Shown here: piece by piece, positions 21,541 through 33,413 of the stretch
Layout: each line of letters begins with the position of its first letter
Numbering within the stretch: position 1 is the stretch's first letter
Assembly: GCA_022497155.1 (NCBI GenBank)
Contig: MU385737.1
Span: forward strand, 62,001 to 126,000
Length of the DNA: 64,000 nucleotides
Reading direction: 5' to 3'
DNA from: Whalleya microplaca
Taxonomy: Eukaryota; Ascomycota; Sordariomycetes; Xylariales; Xylariaceae
Made by a program: the position numbers and the translations under genes
The notes under the pieces: model-generated
Database searches by the model: none
What the model was told of the DNA's origin: nothing
What the model saw: the letters and a program-made list of their open reading frames with translations, nothing else

Positions 21541-24500
21541 ATGGCAGATAAACCCATTCCTACAATACTTGTGAAGCCAAAGAAGCTTTCCCCCATTGCA
21601 TGGGCCAGAAAAAAGACTCTCCGAACTAATCAGCCAGTGACGGCTGAATCCAGCTCTTCATCGAAAGAAGCTGGGCATCCCACCACATACCAGAGTTCCG
21701 GAACTCAGACTATCGACACAGCCACGAAAAGCTTGGTCGATCCCCTCATTACCAACGAACAAATATCAGCGACCACATCTACTGCCCCAAAAGAACAACA
21801 AAAGACCACCCTGAGACCTCATGTTGGACCTCTTATTGAGCCTCAGGGTCGAAATGAAGCTTCTCTCTTCACGAGCTCCCATCTCGGCCATGATTTCGAG
21901 AAGCATCTCGATTCTTCCCCGCCGACTCTCGTACATGTCAAGGAGAAGAGGACATTGTGGGACGACGCGTATGACCTGATAAAGCGCCGAGATAGGTCTA
22001 TAGTCCGTTGGTACGAGACGATTATCTCAGGCGATCTCCAGCATCCGGCACCCGAAATAGCGCCTCGAAGTCGGTCGTCAGAGCCTATCGAAAATATAAT
22101 CAGCCAGAGGGATTATTTGTTTAGACGGCAGCAGATGAATAGACTCCTCGGTGGCTGGTTTGATGGGAGTGATGTAGACGGGTGGACTCACACAGATGTT
22201 TATGAACATGAAAGTGACGTGTCGCTTCTGTCATATAGAGAGATCTTCGCCAAATCACAGGGGAAAGGGTGCCCAGGAGCAGTTATTGCCTGGGTTGCAG
22301 CCTGTTATGGCTCACAGGTAAGCATACTCTTGATTACTTTATGGGGAAACTAAATATATGTAGATACTTCAAACCCCAACATCCGCAAATGAGAATGATT
22401 GCTCAGGAATAATCTATGTCATCTCGCGAATGGAATGGTATGACCTTCTTTCAAGGCTATCCATGGGCGACAAGGAAGACAATTCACCGGATCCAGCGCT
22501 TCGGAATCGAACTTTAGACCTATATGCCGTTGTTCTTTCATATTTGATGAAAGTAACATGCTTTCACTTCAACGAACCGGACTTCAACTTCCCGATTGAG
22601 GTTATATATGGAAAGCCGACCTTGGAGGGGATAATCGAAGCAGAAAAAGCTTTATCTCTGTTCAACGAGAAATTAGTCAAAAATCCGCTTGAGATGCTAT
22701 TAGACGCAACGAGAACTGAGCAGACGATATATAAAGATACAGCCGGGGAACAACCTGTGAGGAATGGTGGGTTGATAGAAGGCCTACACGTGGTAGATCC
22801 CAGACCAAGATACATGGACACCACAGATCCAAATCAAATGCAGGCGATGAATGAGGTTTATAACTGGCTTCTCAAGAGACGTGAGTACCATGATTTCAGA
22901 GAGTGGAGTAAGTCAGACAGCCGCATACTCTTAATCAACGGACCACCTGGTCAAGGCATGACCTTGCTCCTAAATGGAGCAGTCCAAGCACTGCCCAAGG
23001 AACCTGATGCGAAATGTCTATCCTTCTTTTTCTTCGAATATGGTAACTCAGAGTCTAATAATGCGGCGGCTGCATTGAGGAACCTTATGTGGCACATTCT
23101 TGTTCAGCAACCGTCACTTGAAATCCACCTGAAACAGAAGTACGACACTACTGGCAGAAAGGAATTCAATCACCCGAATGACTTCATTGCATTATCAGCA
23201 GTCTTTTATGCTATGATACAAGATCAGAGCTTTCCGGAGACATACTTGATTATTGACTCCTTGGATGAATGCGCCTACAATGGCGCATGGGTTGGATTGG
23301 ATGCCCTCGTGGACTTGATTGTCATGTCGACATCATTGTCCACTCGCGTTAGATGGCTGGTATCGAGCAACTATGACGAGCCCATAAAGTCCAAATTCGA
23401 AACATGTGGGGGCCAGTATCTAGACTTGGGCCCAAATGTGCATGGCTCGCACGTTGTCATGCAAAACTACATCAAATATAAGGCGTCGAAGTTAGCCGTA
23501 GACAAGTCTTACGACAATGAACTCGAGACTACCGTCGTAGACAGACTCTACAAGCAGGGTCCAGACAATTATCTCTGGGTGGACATTGTCTGCGAAGCCC
23601 TCCGATCCGAAGAGATTTGGTATGTCGAAGACTTTATGAAGGAACTTGAGGTGCGCAGAGATCTGCCGAGTCTGTACAGCTATTTACAAGATGAGCTGAA
23701 CAGTGCCCATCAGCAGAAGGATAGAGACTTTTGCTTTGATGTGCTCTCAACCTTGGCTGTCGTCCACCAGTCGTTACATCTTAGTGAGCTAAAACATCTT
23801 GTATCCTGGCCTTGGCGAGTAGATCTGAGGGCGATATTGCGGAACTGCTCAGGTTTCCTCCAAGTGCGAGATGGTGTGGTATCGTTCCAACATCGGTCAG
23901 CAAGAGACTATGTCAGGAGACATATACTTGACTCATCCAAAACTTCGGAGACCCATGCAAAGCTCACAAACCTTTGCCTCAAATATTTGGCAAGCCATCT
24001 GGGCAATAATCTTTACTTGTTGCAAGATGGCCTTCGAACTCAACCCGTACCAGTGCCTACTGTAGCCAGTAGCTACGCATCGTTACATTGGATGATACAC
24101 CTGACAGAGATATCAGACATGGACAATAATACTAATATCTTGGATATAGTCCATTCATTTATGAACGGGCACTTCCTAATCTGGGTGGACGCGCTCAGTA
24201 CAGCAAAGAGAATATCCCAGGCGACGATACGATTACAGCAAGCGGACTTCCATCTCCAACAAATGGTGAGTTACGCGGCGCGGCGTTAGGTTTGTTTTAC
24301 GCTAGGAGCATTTTCCCATATATATGTATGTTTTATAACTGTGGAAAGCATAACACTTACGAGTTTATAGTATATGAAAGAGACAGCAGATGATGATCTA
24401 AATGATCTCTGTGATTTAATTCACGATGCCCATTTGTTCCTCCAGCTCCACCAATCAACCAACAGCCCGAGTGATCTACCTGCATCGAATACGCTCTTAT

Positions 24501-26647
24501 TCTGCCCGGAAAATAGCTTTACAAAGAAAGCATGGTTTCCACGGGCTTTTCCTTGGTTGTCTGATTCACCTGTGATGGATCAACACTGGAATTATAACTT
24601 CACGAATTTCCGCGGGCATACGGGCTCGGTGACTGACAATGCTATTTCTTCCGACGGTCAAATCCTAGCTTCCGGCTCTGAAGATGGTACAGTACGGATC
24701 TGGGACACCCAAACGGGTACCACGCAGCAAACATTATCCGTCGGACGAAACGCCGAGGTAATCCGTGTCGCCGTCTCCAAGAGAACTGTCGCAGCCAGCT
24801 CGGACGAAAACCTCGTCGTTGTGTGGGATATATTTACAGGTTGCGAATTAGGAACGCTGTCTCATGTCAAGTATACGCATGCGCATGCCCTTTGCCTTTC
24901 CTCGGCTGGCGACAAACTCGCGGTCTCCTATGATCGGTCTGTACAGATATGGGATGTTGATGGAAAGCAAGACAATTGGCGACATTCAGAGGTCAAGGAA
25001 TATCCCAGCCGCGTTCATAGCCTAGAATTTTCGCAAGATGGGATGCTCCTCCTGCTCGGAGTGTCAGATATGATTGAGATTTGGGACATAAACAATCATT
25101 TGATTCGAGAAAAGTTTGAAAGTCCTACGGCGATCACATGTGCTGTCTTCAGCTCCTACAGTATTGGAGAGAAGAAGCTTATTGCATCGGGTTTAGCTGA
25201 CGGGTCTGTCTGTATCTGGAAGACTGACAGTGAGCCCGGCTACAAAGGGACGAAGCCCTTACAGGTTGCAGAAATAGCCAACGCCCAGAATGATCCGTCA
25301 GATAGTACGAGAGAGGGAAAATTAGAAGTGGCCAAAGAAATTAGCGCAGTCACGACAAAGCCGACTCAGATTCTAAGAGGCCAGCCCGGGAGTCCTGGAA
25401 ATACCGGCATTAGGGTTCGCTCGATGGCATTTTCACCCGATGGCCTCCGACTGGCCTCCGCTTCTGGGAATACCATCGACATCTGGGACATTACTACGGG
25501 CACTAGGTTGCGTACTTTCCAGACGTCAGGCTCGGATACCTTTATCGTGGTTTTCGCATCCCCTGATGGCGCTTACCTCGCCTCGAATTCCCTTGATAAC
25601 AACGTGCACCTGTGGAATGTGGCAGGCAGACCCGAGAAGGCGCTCCCGGACACCACATCTAAGCGAAAAGCTATAAACGAACTCGCCATCTGTCCGCAGA
25701 AGAAGATGATAGCTGGAGCGCGGTTAGGTGGTTTGGTCGTTTTGTGGGACTTGGAGAGCAAGGCGCTCATTCCCCGTGAAACGCAGTTGAGGCATACGGG
25801 TAACGTGCGCTTGCTAGCATTCTCTCCTAATGAAGGTGAGAAACTACTCTCAGCCTCGGATGATGGCACGGTTCAAGTGTGTGACGTTGCAACGGGAAGT
25901 CGGTTGCACATATTCAAGGGCCACAAAGACTGGGTTCGCTATGCAGCATGGTCGGCAGATGGGTATTATGTGGCATCAGCGTCTGATGACGGCTCCGTCC
26001 GGATATGGAAGATCGGGGGCAAGGAGGAGGTAGCCCCAACGCAAATCCTAGATGGGGCGCATGAGGGGAGTTACGCGAGGGCAGTGGCCTTCTCTCCAGA
26101 CGGAAAATACCTTGTGTCTGGCGGAAGCGACAAGAAAGTGGTAGTCTGGGAGCAAATCAAGCATGGAGTTTGGGAACGCAAAGGGATACCTCTCGACGGC
26201 CACACTAAGCCCGTCGACAGCGTCTTAGTTACGCCTGACTCAAAGCATGTGCTATCTGCTTCTATTTTCGATACAACTCTAAGGATGTGGGACCTAGGGA
26301 ACAGAGAAGAGACGCAACCACCGATCAGAATTGACTGGGTCGACTCTAAGATGTGGTGGTATCCTCCTGTCCCCCACGGCCAAGGAACTCCCAACTATGT
26401 AATGACTCCTCAAGGTGCTCAACCCCTGGGGTTCTCCTTGCCAGAAACATCTAAGGCCCAAACGCCGAATTATTGGCGCCTCCGGTATAACCGCAAAAGC
26501 AGCGGCTGCTGGATCACGTCCAGGGATAAGGACGTTATTTTCTTCCCGAAGGAGTTTGTTCCTAGGTCGTCTCTAGTCCTGGGAGAAAGGGCGGTGATAG
26601 GTACAAGGTCAGGAGATATATATGTGTTTGGGGCTTCAAATGGTTGA
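21541..26647 (+). CDS. NACHT-WD40 STAND protein (NWD type), Walker A lysine replaced
   Basis: Large NLR-like signal-transduction ATPase, 1,651 aa. Exons: 21541-22317, 22364-24265 and 24371-26647; introns of 46 and 105 nt have GTAAGC and GTGAGT donors. Splicing gives CYGSQ+ILQTPTSANEN and FHLQQM+YMKETADDD. Residues 1-145 are Ser/Thr-rich and disordered. An NWD-type N-terminal domain follows (LWDDAYDLIKRRDRSIVRWY). The NACHT P-loop at about 452-459 reads GPPGQGMT: the lysine that normally contacts ATP phosphates is Met (ATG codon at 22958). Walker B (LIIDSLDEC, about 555) is intact. From about residue 970 there are roughly twelve WD40 units, the clearest being FRGHTGSVTD ... VRIWDTQTG and FKGHKDWVRYAAWSADG ... 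VRIWKIGG. These units are diverged, unlike the near-identical repeats of HET-D/E. The family acts in non-self recognition and programmed cell death. No effector gene is adjacent. Confidence 0.9.
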
Positions 26648-27538
26648 ACCACTATGAACCAGCTAGCACGGAAGTGTTTAGTAGCTTACCGCAGATGCGA
26701 AAGGCTCATCCACAACTGTTGTTACGAGGTAATGAATGCGATGATGACTTATAGCTTACATAATATCCTCCAGTATTATAAGGATCAAATATGGCGAGAT
26801 TATAAGTGACACCCGGACAGCGATAGTTTCAGAACGGCTTCATTGCCGTGGTATTGCTAATGCACAGTTTATCCATGCTTTACATGTTGGCCCGCATAGC
26901 GGTCACGCAGAAGACTTCGCCTACGCTAGGTAGGTATACATGTCGTAACCCCTCTTATACCACCCCAAGCTCGGCTCATATATGACTTGAGGTTTCAAAC
27001 GCATGTGAATCAATGCGTTCAAACTTAGTGTTCTTCGCATTCCCATTACTTGGCTTCGGTGCGGCTTCGGTGAGGCGTTGCGTTTGGTGATCCACATCGA
27101 TCTCGGGACGGCCCGGAGCCAAGGCTATTGACTTGGCGAGACCCACAATCTTATCAGTAAGTTCAAGAGCTTCCGATCTTCAGATTAAAGGCTGACGATA
27201 GGTAGCAAGTGTCTAAAAGACTCTCGGCATTAATACAATCGGAACTCACTTCGAGTTGACCCAAGTCGACACATTACAAAGCATCTTGTTCCTGATCAGA
27301 ATCGAGGTCTAACGAGTATAGTTCGGTTTTTAACCGTTCATATATCCTTGTTGCGTTTATTCTGCTCGTTCTCATGGAAGCGATACGGAACTTAACACCA
27401 CTAGAGATTTTTCTAAGACTTATCACGGTGCCGTCAATCTCAAGCACACCTTGGTTATTACATAGGAGGAGAGTCATCATACCTAAGATCGTTCCTGGCA
27501 CACTTCAAATTTACTATATCAGAGGCTTGTTTCCGTTT
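26648..27538. other. Intergenic region downstream of STAND gene
   Basis: 3' flank of the STAND gene followed by AT-rich sequence. No gene is supported. Confidence 0.45.
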
Positions 27539-27669
27539 TGTCAATATGGGGACAAAGTAATAAGGAGCATAATAGCTTGACTTGTGTGAGGTGAAGTTAT
27601 AGGGGCTAGCGCCCCCCTTTATATATAGAGGCGGCAGCCACATGCAACCCTATAGAGCGTATCTTAAAA
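27539..27669 (-). repeat. TGTTAA-element copy C, shortened
   Basis: 131 bp. On the minus strand it runs from TTTTAAGATACGCTCTATAG to CCATATTGACA. Both ends align with copies B and D, but the middle is about 30 bp shorter and diverged. Non-coding. Confidence 0.62.
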
Positions 27670-30600
27670 CGCTTTCCCGATCGACTACTCTTATAGTCTT
27701 ACGGAGTACCTTATAACGGGATTTTCATCCGGTCAGTACGCTAGAACATTTAACCCAGGATCGTAGAAACTATTATAGAACGCCGTACCTAATCACCAAA
27801 CCAGTCCCAACCTTCAGCCATACTAGTAGCACATAATTCAGGATATATAAGGATAAACTGATGATCGATATAGCTGTACGGAAAAGCATATGCTTGCGGT
27901 TAAGGCACTCTATAGATTTAAGTGTTTAACCTGGTGATTGTAGTCCTTAAGAAACCTCGAGATACTAAATTGATTGACTGCTATCCCTGATAACAACGAT
28001 AGGCTATAACAACCAGTCAATTCTTACTATACTGACAAGTTTAACGTTACAATGTTGATAATAGTCTTAGTTCTAAGTATTAGCCTAGTGATGGGCCGAA
28101 ATGGAGATGTCAACTATTTCTAGAATTGGCGAGAAGAGATATTAGGCTGAGTTATTATAGCTTCTGATAACTTTTAACAAGCGTGCATGTTACTGACTCG
28201 ACCCGAGAGCCAGATACTTGGAAGACAGTATGCAGGATTGCCCACACTAATATATATGCTTGACTGCTTCTTGATTTATTTGTACCAGTCTAGTGATCTA
28301 GAGTCCTATGGCAGAACCAACCTACATTATCGTATTCCGTTTAGCGATCTAAGCTCTCTCCTCGAGATGCTATGCCAGCCCCTTTCGGCAATGTATCATG
28401 TAGAGACACCACCGAGGAATCCATACCGAGAGAACACCGGTATAACCCTACCTGGTACGAGCATCTGCAGCTGATGAGAGACTGGGTTGGGATTCTGAGA
28501 ACAAGAACCCGTTTGGATGGGTGCGCGTAGAATAGGCAGGTCAACGACACAATCTGCAACATCACGACGATGCCTTCGGGTTTATATGAATTGCCAAATC
28601 TCCCAGAGTAATCAATTCTCAGGGGTTCCATTAGGCATAGTGGTTAGTATTTATGGGAAGAATTGTATGTAAAGAAAGTTGAAAGGGTTGATCAGCATCT
28701 AGTATATCTAAGCATCAGTATTCGTCTAATTTCAAGGAACCGCATGCTTGTATGCAAATCTCATTGTGGTACAGCATATAATAAAGAGGACCAGGTGTAC
28801 TAAGCAGTTGTAAAGAGTTCGGAGCTTTCGGGATCTATCATGTGGTTTCTACTGGGGCAGTTGACTGGGTTTAAAGGCTGAGAGCATTAATAAGAATGTT
28901 TCTCGGACATGTGATGTAGCTGGTGGTAAATTTCTACATAATAGGGAAAAATTGGGAAACCTGACAAAAAGTACCTCTGAAAAATGTGAGTTTCATTGAT
29001 GCTTAGGTAACATTTATTCTTGTGTGAAGTGAATCCGTCTTACCCGGACAGTAGGGAACCCTCGTGACAGTGACGATAAACAAGACCCCTTTTCTTTCTA
29101 TATTGTAAAATTCCCTCATTAGTAAATGAATATCTAGGTAAGAAACTTGGTGCGTTTTTGTGCATTCAATAGCTAGGATAGAGGTTCATCGTCGGTACGT
29201 AGTACAATCTCGATAGTCAAGATCGCTCGAAGGAGCAGGTGCTTGGCAGATATTGATTTAAGCGCCATCTACATTGCGACATAGCTGACTATGCTAGGAC
29301 GCACCTAAGGTAAAGCTAGAGCAGCGGCTAGTTTTGAAATAAGCTTAGGTAGGCGCAAGCTGTATGCACTGAATAGGAGTTCATGCTCTTCTTAGACAGA
29401 TCATGAAATGGGTTCTAAGTATCGTATGTTTGAGGAGACTATGTGAGAGATGGTGCATGTGTCTTTTTGAAGACTTGATTGACCCTTAAACATAAGATAT
29501 CAGAATGTCTCCAGAATCAGTCCTCAATCAGCCTGTAGTTCTCGGACTACACGGATGGAGAGACGCTGGCGCGTAATAGACTTTTCACTAATAAAAGCGG
29601 GAGAGTCGCGCGGCCTGTTCCTGGCGCGAACACGGAACCAGTGTTTGGGGCTTGCATACTAATAAGTAGGTAGGCAGCGTAACCTATTCTAGAAACTATT
29701 CGAGGCTAGTCTAGATCGGAGACTAAGCCGCGCGCGCTGGTCTATCGACGGGACAGCAGGACTATGTAAAAAGTCGAGGTTGATGCGAGGCTTCCGACTC
29801 CGCAAATCGCCTCGGTGAGGCGCACGGGATGGACACTCTCTTGGGACGAACAGGTAAGCGGCGACCTTACAATTGCCTACAATCTGTGGTTCGTGCCAGT
29901 GCCATGAGTCCTTTGAGTGTGGCTGATCGATCAGGAACTTGCTGCGATTGCAGTGGTAACTTTATCGACTACAACAGTGCATTCTTGATGATACAGGATA
30001 TGAGTTCCTTCAAAGACTAACTTAGGCTGGCTATCCGACTGTGGCAATCAGGGAGTCTCTAGGTTTGGCGTTTGAAGTGTGGCAAGGAAGTGATATGACA
30101 GGTCAGCATACGGCGATGGAATATGGTTATGTAGTCGTTGTCTCGTAATGTTCCTTGGCTCTTAGTCTGCCGGTACGTGTGGCGGCTTCGCTGTTCGTCA
30201 ATATGGCTATCTCATATTCAATCGGTCGCGAGCCTCGCTCATAGTTTTCGAACGCTTCGGCAGTTGTTGCATAGAAATTGATTGTATTTGATGACTGCTA
30301 GGGGTAGCCTAGCTACATATCATCACCCTCACCTCTGTCCTCTCACATAATGTAACCCTTTCGACAGCTTAAACCATCCGCCTTTTCACCGATGATCGAG
30401 TCCCAATCGTACCACGAAGGAGCGGGGACAGGGGCTTACCAGGCAGGCCATGTTGCATCGAGGCGTATCATTGAGATGCCGTAGAGAGAAATCTCTGTAC
30501 ATTGGTGGGACTGAAGTAGGATATGATCTGACCTTGGATAGCCGGGAATGGACGTGTAACACACTCACAGTAGTTGTCACATGTGAGGGCAGGCCAACCA

Positions 30601-32959
30601 CGGAACGTGCCAGGGCTACATCGCATCTGCTGGGTCTCATTGCGGTTGCTACCTATGATGGCAGTCCTACGCAGGCGAAGGGGGAAGCTCTGAAGTGACA
30701 GACAATAAAGGATTGCATCCTGCAGGACACGAATTTCCCATCTTTGAAGCCATCCAGATCTTTGACTGAAATAAGGATTGCATGCCATGATCTATCGTCT
30801 TATCGAATTCTAGATGCCACATGCCCAATTCGTTCGTCCAGAGGATAACGAAGCCGAATAAGAAGACGACCCCAGGCATCAGTCGAGTCTTTGAGATCCC
30901 TGGGCTTATATAAACTCATTTAGCGCCATATTGTATGTACTAATCGTTGTTGTACATATTGCATTTGCACTTGCATTTGCACTCGCTCATCAGACAGAGC
31001 AGCATTGAAGGAATATTTACGTCTCATCGAGTTAATGACGCCACCCGTGCCACGCATCGTCGAACGACATATGTAACGAAAGAGGGAAAGAAAGGAAAGA
31101 AGAAGAAAGAAAAGAGACTCTCGGGTTCCTGGATCCATATAACCCCTGAGCCCTGACAGCGGCGTTTAAAGACTAGAAAGGCCAAATCCAAATCCAGTCG
31201 ACAGGTTCACGAATCAGGAATCGAGCTTGATCGGCCCGTCCATCAACAAAAAACCCTTAAACCCTTTCCCCCCTTCCACTCCCACGTCCCCGGTACCGTG
31301 CCCCGGTAACGTGCCCCCCGGTTCCTGACGATCCATTTTTCGCCTCCATTTTTTATCTGCTTGGGGCGTCTCCACCATCTGGGATCGATCTCCTGAACGA
31401 GTTTAACACGCGCCGGCCAGTCCCAGCACTTGCAGCGCTACCGTCTGACCAGACGGGCTAGAGCAGCGAGACGTGCAGCTTGCGATCAGCTCAAACCCCT
31501 CGTCGTGTTGTTGCTGTGTCGTACATAAATACATACGTACATAGGAGAATTTGGGTCCTAGGTAACCCCCGGATAGTCGAGCCGTGTTTTGCGAGAACCC
31601 GAGTACCGTCCATTCCCTCTCTGTTATATGTAATTGACCTTGACAATCGAGGTGGGGGGATTGAAGCAACCGGGAAGGGAAAGGATAAAAAATCTCAAAA
31701 ACGACAAGGGGAGCAATTCCCACAGCTAGGGAAAATTTCCACCCTCGGCAAGCTGCGACTTTGAATCTTTTTTTTCTGTCTACCTATTACCTACCAGGCT
31801 GCCTGTCGACCTTACCTTTTTTCTTCAACCACTTGGACCCTTTTTATGTTGTTGTTTGTTCTTCTACCACTCGTTCAAATTGATTTCCCCAAATGTGGTT
31901 GGTAGCTTCGTCTTGTTAGACGGGCTCACGAAGACATTCGTTGTGTGTATGGACTCTTTCATTGCCGACTCCTTTTCCTCCATAGCAGCAACACAGCAGG
32001 CACAGCAAGCAGACTTGGCGACATCGTTGAACGTTTTACACGATACGACCCCGAACGCACGAACATCTACAACCCGGAGCATATCGGATGTATTAAGAAG
32101 GAGAGAGTACCTATAACAACCAGCGCTGCTCGCCGCCTCACGCCATATCGTGCTATTGCAAGTTTCCCTTATAGTATCTCGACAACGACAACTGGTGCAG
32201 TCAGTCAAAGTCAAGGTCAAGGTCAAGAAAAGGAAGACAAGATAAAACACGAGTTGACTTGACTCGACTCATAAGACGACAATTGGAGCTTGCTTTGCTA
32301 GGCTAATAAAAAGGCATCCGAGGAAATACATAACGGGAAGAGGATACGATACGTAAGGTAAGGTGCTTTTACTAGTATTTATTCATTCATTTATTTATTT
32401 TACTTATTATCAATTGGACGATTGGACAATTCGGCCCTCTTTCTCCAGCTTCGAACTTCTCCAGCATCTACACAGTACTGCATCCATAATTGTATGTATG
32501 TACATGTACCTACCAACCGCCGTGCTTCCCCCCACTTACACCACCTGCACCCTCTGAAGAAGCTTTAGGTGGTGGCCACCCCCATAAGCCCAAGCTCCAG
32601 CCCGTGCAAGCTCTACATGTAGCCCAAGCTTATTAGGTACAGCACCTACCTAGCTATTACCTACCAATGTTAAGTACTTATTAGTACTTATTAGTACTTA
32701 TTAGCTGGAGGTATACATACATGCCGTACAGTTCACAAGCTATATCGGCCCCTCCCTCCCTTAAACCGGCCAGCCAGCAGCAGCTCAACCAACCAACCAA
32801 CCAACCACAACCACATACCCAAACGCCCCCCTCCCCCCAAACCCAGACACATCCAATAATAATAAAATAATAACATAAGATTCGTTAAGTCCGTCGCTTA
32901 CTTATAAACGAGGGCAGGGAGAAGGAAAAATAAAATAAAAAGAAATTCTACCTTACAAG
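27670..32959. other. Long region without supported genes
   Basis: About 5.3 kb. 27670-30880 is AT-rich with short frames only, plus a slightly GC-richer patch near 29520-29830 that may be an old element. 30880-32959 becomes simple-sequence rich: purine tract 31078-31125, TTAGTACTTA repeats near 32675-32705 and CCAA repeats near 32787-32812. This end is probably the long 5' flank or UTR of the URC4-like gene. Confidence 0.45.
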
Positions 32960-33381
32960 ATGGGTCTATTCTCCCGGAGATCGAGAACACAAAAAAACCT
33001 GGCAACCAACGGAACAGGAACAGGAACAGGAGCCGACTCGTCCAGCATCAACTCGGAGGGTTCGAATCTCAAGAGCACGTCGACCATCAACTCGCGCATG
33101 CTAAGCCGCGCCTCCGCCGCCAGCGCCAGCATTCCCACCACGCCCCTGACGCCCATGTCGCCGCAGCTGCCCCGCGTCAACCTGCCCAAGCCGCCCGATC
33201 CGGCCCTCGATGCCGCCGGCTACCTGAGGAGCCTGGGCGCCGTCCGCGAGCGCTCCAAGATCGTGACCGACAAGGCCCTCAAGAACAAGCTCAACCATTT
33301 CGACGTCGACCTCGAGAAGTTCCCTAATGTAGTCACCTTCGTGTGCGGTATTATCAAGGTACGCCTCTATTATATATCTAC

Positions 33382-33413
<32 letters not shown>

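Noticed and set aside
21541..26647. Idea that the STAND gene belongs to the rapidly evolving HET-D/E class with near-identical WD40 repeats
   Set aside because: The twelve WD40 units are diverged from one another, and no long DNA-level repeats are seen in the exon.
30386..30880. Overlapping frames of 70-106 codons on both strands
   Set aside because: Mutually overlapping, with no family resemblance and no splice signals that extend them.
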